From positions 1,869,001 to 1,933,000 of the forward strand of contig NZ_CP062252.1 of assembly GCF_014863605.1 (NCBI RefSeq): a stretch of DNA of 64,000 bases, given 5' to 3'. Origin of the DNA: Pseudomonas allokribbensis. Lineage in GTDB: Bacteria; Pseudomonadota; Gammaproteobacteria; Pseudomonadales; Pseudomonadaceae. The first letter of the stretch is position 1. Every line of letters begins with the position of its first letter. Of the stretch, positions 33,436 through 41,974 are shown piece by piece. The translations under genes were made by a program, and so were the position numbers. The notes below the pieces were generated by a model. That model had not been told where the DNA came from. It searched no databases and worked only from the letters and a program-made list of their open reading frames with translations.

Positions 33436-34425
33436 TCAGGCTACCTCACACAGGGCCGTCGGATCGATGGAAAGTGCCAGGCGCTGACCGTCGGGGTGCA
33501 GGTCCGCCGCCGAACGGTTGAGCACATCCACCACCAATTCCACGCCCCGGGCTTCGATGCGATAACGGATCACGTTGCCCAGCAGACTGTGGCTGCGAAT
33601 CTGCGCATCGAGTTCGCCGTTCAGGCTCAGCTCGATGGCCTCCGGGCGAATGGCGATGCGATGGTTGATCGGCCGCTGCAACAGCTTCGAGGCACTGTCG
33701 GCGTCCAGCAGGTTGTAGTTGCCGATGAAGCCGGCAGCGAATACGTCGACCGGGGCGGTGTAAAGGGTTTCGGCGTCGCCGCTTTGTACGATCTTTCCCT
33801 GATTCATCAGGAAAATCCGGTCAGACATGGTCAGGGCTTCTTCCTGATCGTGTGTGACGAAAATCGTGGTCAGGCCGAGTTCGCGCTGGATCTGACGGAT
33901 CTGCTCGCGCAGGTGTTTGCGAATCCGTGCATCGAGGGCCGACAGCGGCTCATCCAGCAACAACAGACGCGGACGGGTGACCAGCGAGCGGGCGAGGGCG
34001 ACACGCTGGCACTGACCGCCGGAGAGCTGGTGCGGATAACGGCTGGCGAAATCATTGAGTTCAACCAGTTTCAACACTTCGGCGACGCGCTTGTGGCTGT
34101 CGTCGGCATTGACCTTCTGCATGCGCAGACCGAAGGCGACGTTCTGCTCCACGGTCATGTTGGGAAACAGTGCGTAGCTCTGGAACACCATGCCGATCCC
34201 GCGTTTCTGTGGCGTCAGCGGCACGATGTCGACGCCGTCGAGCAAAATCTTGCCGCCATCCACCGGCGTCAGGCCGGCGATGCAGCGCAGCAGGGTGGAT
34301 TTGCCGCAACCAGACGGGCCGAGCAGGGTGACGAATTCACCCTTCTGGATTTCGCAGTTGATGTCGCTGAACACCGTGGTGCCCGCATAGTTTTTCTGAA
34401 GGTGTTGGACGCTGACATAGCTCAT
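33436..34425 (-). CDS. ABC importer ATPase, phosphonate/polyamine/iron type
   Basis: The protein is 329 residues. Walker A is GPSGCGKST (about residues 36-44), the Q-loop is in MVFQSYALFP, the signature is LSGGQCQR, Walker B is LLLLDEP, and the switch His is in FVTHDQEE. A C-terminal regulatory TOBE-like domain covers about 240-329. It overlaps the upstream permease gene by four bases. It belongs to the CUT1/PotA/FbpC-like class that powers importers with a binding protein. The neighbouring phosphatase-like gene and UTRA regulator point to an organophosphorus substrate such as an aminoethylphosphonate-like compound, but this is inference. Confidence 0.92.
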   Translation of the reverse strand: MSYVSVQHLQKNYAGTTVFSDINCEIQKGEFVTLLGPSGCGKSTLLRCIAGLTPVDGGKILLDGVDIVPLTPQKRGIGMVFQSYALFPNMTVEQNVAFGLRMQKVNADDSHKRVAEVLKLVELNDFASRYPHQLSGGQCQRVALARSLVTRPRLLLLDEPLSALDARIRKHLREQIRQIQRELGLTTIFVTHDQEEALTMSDRIFLMNQGKIVQSGDAETLYTAPVDVFAAGFIGNYNLLDADSASKLLQRPINHRIAIRPEAIELSLNGELDAQIRSHSLLGNVIRYRIEARGVELVVDVLNRSAADLHPDGQRLALSIDPTALCEVA

Positions 34426-35222
34426 TCGCTTTTGTCCTTGTTCAAGATGTTGGCGACCCAGGTCAGGACCAGCACGAAAAAGAAGTAGGAAATCACCAGT
34501 GCACTGGTGAAGTGGCCGCTGCTGTTGCGCATGTTGTTGAGGTAGACCTGCAGGGTTTCGTAGCGGGTACCGACCAGGATGTTGGCGAACACGAACTCAC
34601 CGAACAGGAACGAGAACGACAGCAGCAACGCCACCATCAAACCCTTGCGCAGGTTCGGCAGCACCACCAGGAAGGCTGCCTGAGAAGTGCTGGCGCCAAG
34701 CAATTGGGCGGCGTCCATCAGGTCGCGCAGGTTGATCGCTTGCAGGTTGTTGGTGATCGCCCGATACATGAACGGCAGCGCCACGGTGAAGTAGCAACCG
34801 ATCAGGATCCACGGCGTACCGACCATCGCGAACGGCCCGGAACCATAGAGCTGCAACAGACCCACCGACGACACCACCGGCGGCACCGCGAAGGGCAGCA
34901 GGATCAGGATGTTCATCAGCGCATCGAGTTTCGGGAAGTGGTAATGCACCACGAACAGCAGCGGCAGGATCAGCACCACGGACAGGATCAGCGCGCCGAC
35001 GCACACCAGCAACGACTGGCCGAACGCGTGCAGGAAGCGCGGATCGCTCCATAACTGGATGTACCACTTGAAGGTGAAACCGCTGGGCAGGATAGTGGCC
35101 GACCAACTGCTGGCGATCGAGTAGACCAGCGTGCCCACCAGCGGCAGCAGCAGGATGGCGAACAGCAGGTACACCACGACGCGGTGGTAGACGCCGGCCG
35201 GGCCGGATTCAGCGCGAGACAT
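34422..35222 (-). CDS. ABC importer permease 2
   Basis: The protein is 266 residues with six membrane helices. The inner-membrane permease loop, the EAA-like motif, is visible near residues 168-190 as DLMDAAQLLGASTSQAAFLV. The start overlaps the end of permease 1 by 14 bases, and its stop overlaps the ATPase start by four, so the three are translationally coupled. It forms the transmembrane channel with permease 1. Confidence 0.92.
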   Translation of the reverse strand: MSRAESGPAGVYHRVVVYLLFAILLLPLVGTLVYSIASSWSATILPSGFTFKWYIQLWSDPRFLHAFGQSLLVCVGALILSVVLILPLLFVVHYHFPKLDALMNILILLPFAVPPVVSSVGLLQLYGSGPFAMVGTPWILIGCYFTVALPFMYRAITNNLQAINLRDLMDAAQLLGASTSQAAFLVVLPNLRKGLMVALLLSFSFLFGEFVFANILVGTRYETLQVYLNNMRNSSGHFTSALVISYFFFVLVLTWVANILNKDKSE

Positions 35223-36045
35223 GGTAGCTCCTCTTCAACAGCAGTTGATGCACGACGGTCACCAGAGTCATCAGCGCCACCAGCACCACGGCCAGGGCAC
35301 TGGCCAGGTTCGGATCGAGGGAAATGTCGCCGGAGACCATCGCGGCAATGCGGATCGGTAGCACGTTGAAGTTGCCGGTGGTCAGGGCATACACCGTGGC
35401 GTAGGCGCCGAGGGCGTTGGCCAGCAGGATCACGAAGGTGCCGAGCAGGGCCGGGGTCAACACCGGCAGGCCGATGTGGCGCCAGAACTGCCAGCCGTCA
35501 GCACCCAGCAGTGCGGCGGATTCACGCCAGTCTTCACGCAGCGCGTCGAACGCCGGGTACAGCAGCAACACGCCGAGGGGAATCTGGAAGTAGGTGTAGA
35601 GGATGATCAACCCGGTTTTCGAATACAGGTTGAAGTCCTGAATGATCCCGGCCTGTTTCAGCATGATGGTGATGCTGCCGTTGAAACCGAGCAGGATGAT
35701 GAACGCGAACGCCAGAGGCACGCCGGCGAAGTTGCTGGTCATGTTGGCGAAGGCGTTGACGAAGTTGCGCAGCTTCGAATCGACCCGACGCAGGGAGTAG
35801 GCACCCAGCACCGCGATGATGATCCCGAAAACGCTCGACCAGAAACTGATTTCGAGGCTGTACTGGATCGCCTGCAAATAGAACTTCGAATTGAAGATCT
35901 TGCTGAAGTTGGCGAAACCCCAACCGAACTCTTCCGATTGCAGGCTGTTGATCATCACCCAGACCAGCGGGGCGATTTCGAACACGATAAAGAACAGGGC
36001 GAAGGGCACCAGGCACAGGGCGGCCAGCCATTTGCCGCGAGTCAT
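35209..36045 (-). CDS. ABC importer permease 1
   Basis: The protein is 278 residues from the ATG at 36045 (MTRGKWLAALCLV). A longer start would overlap the upstream gene. It has six membrane helices, with the EAA-type loop near residues 180-200 (REDWRESAALLGADGWQFWR). It begins five bases after the stop of the phosphatase-superfamily gene. It pairs with permease 2 as the heterodimeric membrane part of the importer. Confidence 0.92.
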   Translation of the reverse strand: MTRGKWLAALCLVPFALFFIVFEIAPLVWVMINSLQSEEFGWGFANFSKIFNSKFYLQAIQYSLEISFWSSVFGIIIAVLGAYSLRRVDSKLRNFVNAFANMTSNFAGVPLAFAFIILLGFNGSITIMLKQAGIIQDFNLYSKTGLIILYTYFQIPLGVLLLYPAFDALREDWRESAALLGADGWQFWRHIGLPVLTPALLGTFVILLANALGAYATVYALTTGNFNVLPIRIAAMVSGDISLDPNLASALAVVLVALMTLVTVVHQLLLKRSYHVSR

Positions 36046-36050
36046 TGAGT

Positions 36051-36857
36051 TCACTTGAGCAACTCCCGGCACACAGGTTTGTCGTGGGGTACGCCGAGCA
36101 GCTCGCAGACGGTGCCGCAGATGTCGGTCTGCTTCGGTGTGGCGTCGGCGTTCAGGCTGAAGGCGTCACCGAGCACAAACAGTGGCACCTGGCGTTCTTC
36201 CGGCAGCAGGCCGTTGTGCGAGCGGTCGTTGTTCATGCCGTGGTCGGCGGTCACCAGCACTTGATAACCGGCGTCGAGCCAGCCTTGCAGGTAGTCGGCG
36301 AGGATGATGTCGGCGCTGCGTGCGCTATTGCGGTATTGCGGAGTGTCGAGGCCGTGCTTGTGGCCGGCGTCGTCGATGTTCATCGGATGGATCAGCAGAA
36401 AGTCCGGGGCGTGGCGCAGGCGCAGGTTTTCGGCGTCGGCGAACAGGTGCGAGTCCGGATAGTGATCGTTCCAGTAGAAGTGGCCGTGCTGGATCGGTAG
36501 CGCCGGGTCATCGGTGTGACGATCCCGTGCGGCCACGAACGGCGAGCGGTTGTAGAGCTCGCTGACCCAGTGGTACGCCGCGGCGGCGGTTTTCAGACCG
36601 GCATCGCGGGCGTAGTGATAGATGCTGCGCTGATTGGACAGGCGCGAGACGTTGTTGTGGACGATGCCGCTGTCGATGGGCGGCACGCCCGTGAGGATGC
36701 ATTCGTAAAGCGGTCGGGACAGGGCCGGCAGCTCGCACTCCAACTGGTAGAGCGCGGCGCGTCCTGCGCCAACGTAAGCCTGCAGATGCCCCATGGCGTG
36801 ACGCGCGACTTCGTAATTGAGGCCGTCGAGCACGACAAGGATGACGTTGTGCTTCAT
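36051..36857 (-). CDS. Alkaline-phosphatase-superfamily phosphodiesterase/phosphonate hydrolase
   Basis: The protein is 268 residues from the ATG at 36857. The two-metal site of the nucleotide pyrophosphatase/phosphodiesterase-like family can be traced: Asp in LVVLDGLN near 9, a nucleophile region ALSRPLYECILTGVPP near 45-60 (likely Ser where many relatives have Thr), Asp/His in NIDDAGHKHG near 166, Asp-His in TADHGMNND near 206, and a final His in RSHNG. No signal peptide is seen, so it is cytoplasmic and would act after import. It sits inside the ABC operon, between the binding protein and permeases. A phosphonoacetate-hydrolase-like or phosphodiesterase reaction fits, but the substrate is unproven. 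Confidence 0.85.
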   Translation of the reverse strand: MKHNVILVVLDGLNYEVARHAMGHLQAYVGAGRAALYQLECELPALSRPLYECILTGVPPIDSGIVHNNVSRLSNQRSIYHYARDAGLKTAAAAYHWVSELYNRSPFVAARDRHTDDPALPIQHGHFYWNDHYPDSHLFADAENLRLRHAPDFLLIHPMNIDDAGHKHGLDTPQYRNSARSADIILADYLQGWLDAGYQVLVTADHGMNNDRSHNGLLPEERQVPLFVLGDAFSLNADATPKQTDICGTVCELLGVPHDKPVCRELLK

Positions 36858-36907
36858 AGGGGCAAAAACTCCGCGAAACAGATCAGATTTTGAATTCAAC
36901 GCAGATT

Positions 36908-36939
36908 CCCCTGTGGGAGCGAACTCGCTCCCACAGGGG
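36908..36939. repeat. REP-like hairpin inside the ABC operon
   Basis: CCCCTGTGGGAGCG and its exact complement enclose an AACT loop. It sits between the binding-protein gene and the phosphatase gene. Such a stem may stabilise the upstream transcript and boost binding-protein levels. Confidence 0.75.
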
Positions 36940-36973
36940 ATCTTCAGTAACCCCGAAAACGGGATCTACAGCA

Positions 36974-38038
36974 TCACTTCATTTCTACGATGACTTCTTC
37001 GTTCCACTTCTGCGGCAGGGCCTTGGAGGTTTTCTCCCACGCATCGGCGTCCTTGATCGGCGTGACCTTCTTGTACTGCTCGTTCGGCAGCAGTTTGGCT
37101 TTCACGTCTTCCGGCAGGGTCAGGTGCTCGGCGCGGATCGGACGGGCGTTGCCGCGGGCGAGGTTGGTCTGGCCGGCGTCGCTGAAGATGTATTCACGGG
37201 TCAGCTTGGCGGCGTTCGGGTTCTTCGCGTATTTGTTGATGATGGTGGTGTAGCCGGAAATCACCGAGCCGTCGGACGGGATCAGCACCACGTAGTCATC
37301 CGGGTTGGCCATCTTGGCCTTGTAGCTCAGGCCGTTGAAGTCCCAGACCACGCCGACTTCGATCTCGCCTTTTTCCATGGTGGCGATGGTCGGGTTGGCC
37401 ATCGACAGGCGACCCTGCTTGGCGATGTCTGCGAACAGCAGCAGGGCAGGCTGGATGTTTTTCTCGTCGCCGCCGTTGGCCAGCGCAGCAGCGAGTACGC
37501 CGTTGGCAGCTTGTGCGGCGGTGCTCACGTCACCGATGGAAACCTTGTATTTGCCGCCCTTGAGGTCAGCCCATTTGGTCGGTACTTCGGAGCCGTGCAG
37601 CAGCTTCTTGTTGACTATGAAGGCGATGGTGCCGGTGTAGGCCAGTGCCCAGTTGCCGTCCTTGTCCTTGGCCCATGCAGGAACCTGATCCCAGGTGGTC
37701 GGCTTGTAGGGTTGCACGACACCTTGTTTGACCGCGATCGGACCGAAGGCCGCGCCGACGTCGCCGATGTCGGCGGTGGCGTTGTCTTTCTCGGCAGCGA
37801 ACTTGGCGATTTCCTGTGCCGAACTCATGTCGGTGTCGATGTGTTTCAGGCCGTAGGTCTTGGCCAGGTCTTCCCAGGTGCCTTTCCAGTTGGCCCAGTC
37901 ATCGGGCATGCCGACGCTGTTGACGGCGCCTTCCGCTTTCGCAGCGGCTTCGAGGGTTTTCAGATCATCAGCCGCCATGGCGGCGGTGCACATGGCAATG
38001 GTCGAGCCTAACAGTGTTGCCAGGAAAAGCTGTTTCAT
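36974..38038 (-). CDS. ABC importer periplasmic binding protein
   Basis: The protein is 354 residues. A signal peptide lies at 1-22 (LLGSTIAMCTAAMAADD, cut after AMA). The mature part has the two-lobe binding-protein pattern of the PotD/AfuA/phosphonate type (AAAKAEGAVNSVGMPDDWAN, TADIGDVGAAFGPIAVKQG, TGTIAFIVNKKLL). It is the promoter-proximal gene of the operon, preceded at 38085-38096 by a HutC-type operator. It delivers the substrate to the permeases. The ligand is unknown. An organophosphorus compound is inferred from the operon. Confidence 0.92.
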   Translation of the reverse strand: MKQLFLATLLGSTIAMCTAAMAADDLKTLEAAAKAEGAVNSVGMPDDWANWKGTWEDLAKTYGLKHIDTDMSSAQEIAKFAAEKDNATADIGDVGAAFGPIAVKQGVVQPYKPTTWDQVPAWAKDKDGNWALAYTGTIAFIVNKKLLHGSEVPTKWADLKGGKYKVSIGDVSTAAQAANGVLAAALANGGDEKNIQPALLLFADIAKQGRLSMANPTIATMEKGEIEVGVVWDFNGLSYKAKMANPDDYVVLIPSDGSVISGYTTIINKYAKNPNAAKLTREYIFSDAGQTNLARGNARPIRAEHLTLPEDVKAKLLPNEQYKKVTPIKDADAWEKTSKALPQKWNEEVIVEMK

Positions 38039-38084
38039 TCCGAAGCTCCTTGGTCGTGTTCAACGCTGCGATTGCGGTTTGTGT

Positions 38085-38096
38085 TGGTCTAGGTCA
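38085..38096. promoter_or_regulatory. HutC/DasR-type operator before the binding-protein gene
   Basis: TGGTCTAGGTCA matches 10 of 12 bases of the TGGTCTAGACCA core used by HutC-subfamily GntR regulators. It lies 47 bases upstream of the binding-protein start. Confidence 0.6.
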
Positions 38097-38363
38097 GCAA
38101 TACCTGAGCCAATGTAGGGGGGCTGGATGACACTTTGATGTCGGCGAATACCCGACCCGCGTTTTATTTCTCCGGTATCGACGGCTGCCGGGTAAGCGTA
38201 GACCACCCTCAAAGTCCCGGTGGACAAGGGACTTGGCCGATGTATTGCAAGTTGTCAGGGCGACCGTTCGGTAGTTTTGTCATCTCTCGGTCATCTGCAC
38301 TGCCTAGGCTTGCAGCACGACCGAACGGCGCAATAGTCGTGCGGTTTTGCCCCGAAACAGTGC

Positions 38364-38375
38364 TGGTCTAGTCCA
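38364..38375. promoter_or_regulatory. HutC/DasR-type operator before the GntR gene
   Basis: TGGTCTAGTCCA matches 11 of 12 bases of TGGTCTAGACCA. It ends 14 bases before the GntR start codon, as expected for autorepression. With the site at 38085 it marks both ends of the 351-bp divergent control region. Confidence 0.68.
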
Positions 38376-38389
38376 GATAGGTAACGTTG

Positions 38390-39103
38390 ATGCGCGATGA
38401 GGCAACAAAAGCGGTGACAGCCATTGGCCAGATCCTCCAGGAGCAGCTCGACCATGGCTTGCTCGCGGCGGGGAGCAAGTTGCCGGCCGAGCGCAAGCTC
38501 AGCGAGTTGTTCGGCACGACCCGGATTACGGTACGGGAAGCCTTGTTGCAGCTGGAGGCGCAAGGGCAGATTTATCGCGAGGAGCGTCGGGGCTGGTTCG
38601 TGTCGCCACCGCGCCTGGCCTATAACCTGATGCAGCGCAGTCACTTTCACGCGATGGTCAGTGCGCAGGGGCGGGTGCCGTCGACCGAGGTGATTTCGGC
38701 GCGGCTGCAACCGGCGTCAGCGGCGGTGTGTGCGTGGTTGCAGTTGCCGGCGTTGTCGAGCGTGATTCAGATTTGCCGGTCGCGGCGGATCGATGGGCGG
38801 TTGGTGTTGTATGTGGAGCATTATCTGAATCCGCAGTTTTTTCCGGGGATTCTGGAGTTTGATTTGAATCAGTCGATTACCGAGCTTTATGCGCGGCATT
38901 ACGATTTGCACTATGGGCGGGTGCGGTTCGAGATTGTGCCTACGTCTTTATCGGTCGATGCGGCGGCGGCTTTACGGGTTTCTGTGGGGAGTCCGGGGTT
39001 ACGGATTGCTCGGGTCAATTATGATCAGTCGGGGCGGTTGATTGATTGTGATCTGGAGTTTTGGCGGCATGATGCGATTCACGTCGGGGTTGATGTAGTT
39101 TGA
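38390..39103 (+). CDS. GntR/HutC-family regulator with UTRA domain
   Basis: The protein is 237 residues from the ATG at 38390. An in-frame TTG three bases earlier was not used. The GntR winged helix is at about 10-75, with LPAERKLSELFGTTRITVRE as the recognition part. The UTRA ligand domain covers about 95-235 (SVIQICRSRRIDGRLVLYVEHYLNPQFFPGI). It is divergent from the ABC/phosphatase operon, and its own leader and the operon leader each hold a HutC-type operator. It therefore likely represses both until the imported compound or a phosphorylated derivative binds. Relatives include PhnF- and PhnR-type regulators of phosphonate genes. Confidence 0.92.
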   Translation: MRDEATKAVTAIGQILQEQLDHGLLAAGSKLPAERKLSELFGTTRITVREALLQLEAQGQIYREERRGWFVSPPRLAYNLMQRSHFHAMVSAQGRVPSTEVISARLQPASAAVCAWLQLPALSSVIQICRSRRIDGRLVLYVEHYLNPQFFPGILEFDLNQSITELYARHYDLHYGRVRFEIVPTSLSVDAAAALRVSVGSPGLRIARVNYDQSGRLIDCDLEFWRHDAIHVGVDVV

Positions 39104-39119
39104 TTTTTTGGGGTGAATA

Positions 39120-39430
39120 TCCGTTGCTGCGGTAACGGCTTCTTATGGTTTCGCCCTTACGGCGAGTCCCTTTGGCAAACGCCCCAAAGGAACCAAAGGT
39201 CTAGGCCCCGGCGTTCGGCACCTCGCCTGGGCTCGGTGTTCCTTCGTTCCGGGATTCATCCGGGGGCATCGCCTACGGTTTGCTTCGCTGCACCTCCTCT
39301 CGATGCATGCGGCTTCGCCGCACGGTCGCTGCGCTCCCACCCCCGGATAAATCCCTCCACTCAGCCTGCCGATGGGGCCGGCACGTCAAAAGCTTTTCTC
39401 GAGCTAACGCTCATCGTTTTGAGTGGTGAG
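39120..39430 (+). repeat. Dispersed Pseudomonas repeat block, non-coding
   Basis: This stretch reads like a dispersed intergenic element I have seen in fluorescens-group genomes, where it gives rise to spurious ORFs with strings such as RPYGESLW and GIHPGAS. It contains several short inverted repeats, for example GCGGCTTCGCCGC and CCTTTGG/CCAAAGG. The open frame that runs through it from 39113 overlaps mscS antisense and is not believed to be a gene. Confidence 0.55.
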
Positions 39431-39438
39431 GGGCTGGT

Positions 39439-41595
39439 TTATTCCTGGGTTTGGCCGCCGCCTGCTGTGATCACCTGCACATTCATCCTCGGCGTCGCCA
39501 GGTCCAGCCCGGCCTCATCCAGATGCCGTTTCAGCGACAGGTTGAACGCCCGTGAAACTTCCCACTGTTTGATCGGTGCGGTCTTGAACCGGGCGCGCAA
39601 TATCGCGTTGCCGGACTCGAAGCTTTCCACCCCTTGTATCTCCAGTGGCGACCAGATGTTGCGGCGCTGCAGCGGGTCGGTGCGCATTTTCTGGCCGACT
39701 TCGCGCATCAGTTTGATGGCTTCGTCGATGTTCATGTTGAACGGCACCGCCACGCGGAAGATCGCGTAGCCGAATTCCCGAGAGTAGTTCTTGATGCTTT
39801 TGATTTCGCTGAACGGGATGGTGTGGACGATGCCGTCGATGTCCCGCAGGCGTACGGTGCGAATGGTCAGGCCTTCGACAGTGCCGAGGTGGCCGCCGAC
39901 GTCGACGTAGTCGTCGATGGCCAGGGAGTCTTCGATGATGATGAACAGGCCGGTGATCAGGTCGGCCACCAGCGACTGGGCGCCGAAGCCGATCGCCAGG
40001 CCGATCACGCCGGCACCGGCCAGCAGTGGCGTGACGTTCATGCCCATGTTCGCCAGGGCGACGATCAGGGCGATGATGAAGATCGCCACGAACAGCACGT
40101 TGCGGATCAGCGGCATCATGGTTTGTGCGCGGGCGTTGGCCAGGCCTTTGCGTGAGCGGGTGAGGGCGTGGTGGACGGCGGTGTCGCTGAGGATCCAGAT
40201 CAGCCAGGCGAAGATCAATGTGCCGATCAGGCTGAACAGTTTGACGCTGACGTCGTGGCCCTCGCCTTCGGTGAAGCCGATCAGCGACATGCCCCAGACC
40301 CGCAGGCCGAGTTCGATGAACGCCAGCCACACCAGCAAATGAGCGAGGGTGTAGAAGAAGCTTTTCAGGCGTTCGGAATAGAAGGCGTGGCGTTTCGGAC
40401 CGCGTTGGGGTTTGAGGGCGTGGCGGCGGACGAGGCCGTTGATCACCATGCACAACACCAGCAGCACGGTGCAGATCAGCGACTGGCGCAAGGCGGTGCT
40501 GGTGTCGCCGGCGGAGACGAAGGTGGCGAACAGGGAAATTCCCACGAGCACCAGCGCCGGCACGTACCAGAAGGTGCCGAGGATTTCGATGGTGTCGCTG
40601 AGGGCGCGGCGGGTCAGGCGGCGGGACAGCGGCTGGTTGCGGATCAGGTGGGCGATCGGGCGGCGGAAGCGCAGGATGAACAGGCCGGTCGACAAGGCCG
40701 CGAGCACATTGGCGACGGTGGCGGCGGTGTGCGCCAGGTGCACGCCGAGGCCAGCCACCAGTCGTGGGTCGTTCAGGGCTTCGCCGAACGCGGCGAAGCT
40801 GCCGATCAACCACAAGGGGCGAAAGGCCTGATGGCGCAGGATGTACAGCGCGCGATGGCGGTGCGGGCCGTCGAGTACGGAGAAGGCAATCACGCAGATC
40901 GCCGAGAAACAGGTACCGACCACCAGCGCGTAGGCCAGAACCATCGCCAGGCTTTTGCCCAGCGACGACGGCAGCGCGTAGCTCATGTAAACCGTGATGG
41001 CCAGGGCAATCATCCATGGCCCGAGCTTGCGCAGGGCGAAGCGCAGCATGTCGAGGGCCCGGGGGTTTTGCGGCAGCTCTTCGGTCAGGCCAAAGCGCAT
41101 GCGCACCCGGTGGCCAAGCCAGATCAGTGCGGCGGCGAGCAGGCTCCAGACGGCAAGGATCACGGCGAAGGCGAAGATGATCGGCAGCCATTCGCTGGCC
41201 GGCAGCATCAGGTCAGACAGTTCGTCTTTGGCCAGATCGAATTCGGCGGACCAGCGATTGAGCGGGCTGTCGCTGCCGGTAAATTGCTTTTCGAAGGTGG
41301 CGAGGGTGCCGCCAATCAGGCCCAGCACACCTTCTTCCGGGGTGGCCTGGGCTTTTTTCGTGGCGTCGCGCAGTTTCTTCAGGTCGCTCAGCAACTGGGC
41401 GCGTTGCTTGTCGTTTTCCAGCGACTTGATGACTTCGTCAAGGGACTGGCCGAGGGGTTCCTGGGCCTCGGGTTGCGCCTTGTTCGATCCACTGAGCAGG
41501 CCGGGCAGGCTCACCGCGTGGGCAGGCGCCAACGGCAGCAGCGTCATCAGGCAGATGAGGAACAGGCAGGGCAGGGCAGAAAGACGAGCGAACAC
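39439..41595 (-). CDS. Large MscS-family mechanosensitive channel (YbiO-like)
   Basis: The protein is 718 residues. A signal peptide (MTLLPLAPAHA, cut near residue 27) precedes a periplasmic helical region to about 130, then about nine membrane helices. The C-terminal MscS core includes the pore helix and beta domain (GAGVIGLAIGFGAQSLVADL near 530, then DDYVDVGGHLGTVEGLTIRT). The size and layout are closest to E. coli YbiO (741 aa) and not to the 286-residue MscS. It opens under membrane tension to release solutes during osmotic downshock. The start overlaps no neighbour, and a weak ribosome-binding site is present. Confidence 0.92.
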   Translation of the reverse strand: MFARLSALPCLFLICLMTLLPLAPAHAVSLPGLLSGSNKAQPEAQEPLGQSLDEVIKSLENDKQRAQLLSDLKKLRDATKKAQATPEEGVLGLIGGTLATFEKQFTGSDSPLNRWSAEFDLAKDELSDLMLPASEWLPIIFAFAVILAVWSLLAAALIWLGHRVRMRFGLTEELPQNPRALDMLRFALRKLGPWMIALAITVYMSYALPSSLGKSLAMVLAYALVVGTCFSAICVIAFSVLDGPHRHRALYILRHQAFRPLWLIGSFAAFGEALNDPRLVAGLGVHLAHTAATVANVLAALSTGLFILRFRRPIAHLIRNQPLSRRLTRRALSDTIEILGTFWYVPALVLVGISLFATFVSAGDTSTALRQSLICTVLLVLCMVINGLVRRHALKPQRGPKRHAFYSERLKSFFYTLAHLLVWLAFIELGLRVWGMSLIGFTEGEGHDVSVKLFSLIGTLIFAWLIWILSDTAVHHALTRSRKGLANARAQTMMPLIRNVLFVAIFIIALIVALANMGMNVTPLLAGAGVIGLAIGFGAQSLVADLITGLFIIIEDSLAIDDYVDVGGHLGTVEGLTIRTVRLRDIDGIVHTIPFSEIKSIKNYSREFGYAIFRVAVPFNMNIDEAIKLMREVGQKMRTDPLQRRNIWSPLEIQGVESFESGNAILRARFKTAPIKQWEVSRAFNLSLKRHLDEAGLDLATPRMNVQVITAGGGQTQE

Positions 41596-41671
41596 TAGGC
41601 GGTCAACCTCGCAAGGGGCGGATCGGGCGAGTGTACGAGCCCGTCAAAATCAATGCGAGCCGAGCGCGGAT

Positions 41672-41848
41672 TTATTCGTTGAGTTTGGCGAGGATCTTGT
41701 AGACCACGGTGGCCAGGATCAACAGCATGCCGATCCACATGGCGAACACTCCGGCGTTCTTGTCGCGGAAGTTGAAGCCGATCGCCAGCAGAATCATTCC
41801 GCACAGAATCGGAATGAGCATGGCGTGGAACGCAGACATCGAGATCAT
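41672..41848 (-). CDS. Small membrane protein, 58 aa
   Basis: A 58-codon frame starts at the ATG at 41848, with an AAGG eight bases upstream. It begins MISMSAFHAML and has two hydrophobic helices, about residues 10-24 (LIPILCGMILLAIGF) and 33-50 (AMWIGMLLILATVVYKIL), separated by the charged turn NFRDKNAG. It ends in LAKLNE. Codon choice is GC-rich at third positions, like real genes here. An ATG nine bases downstream is an alternative start. The function is unknown. It lies between mscS and apeB, all on the minus strand. Confidence 0.75.
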   Translation of the reverse strand: MISMSAFHAMLIPILCGMILLAIGFNFRDKNAGVFAMWIGMLLILATVVYKILAKLNE

Positions 41849-41938
41849 GGCGACAGCCTTGTCGTAGGGGATGATTTAAGTCTAGGTGGAATTTTGCCGA
41901 CCGGTGGTGATGTGTATCACAGTCACTGCGCAGTCGCC

Positions 41939-41966
41939 GTGGCGAGGGAGCAAGCGCCCTCGCCAC
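41939..41966. repeat. REP-like hairpin
   Basis: GTGGCGAGGG and CCCTCGCCAC form a 10-bp stem with an 8-base loop, just past the apeB stop codon. Confidence 0.7.
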
Positions 41967-41974
41967 AGAACCGG

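Noticed and set aside
39113..39769. 218-codon plus-strand ORF
   Set aside because: It runs through a dispersed repeat and then antisense to the MscS gene.
40168..41598. 476-codon plus-strand ORF
   Set aside because: Antisense shadow of the MscS channel, with Gln/Ala/Asp-rich low-complexity translation.
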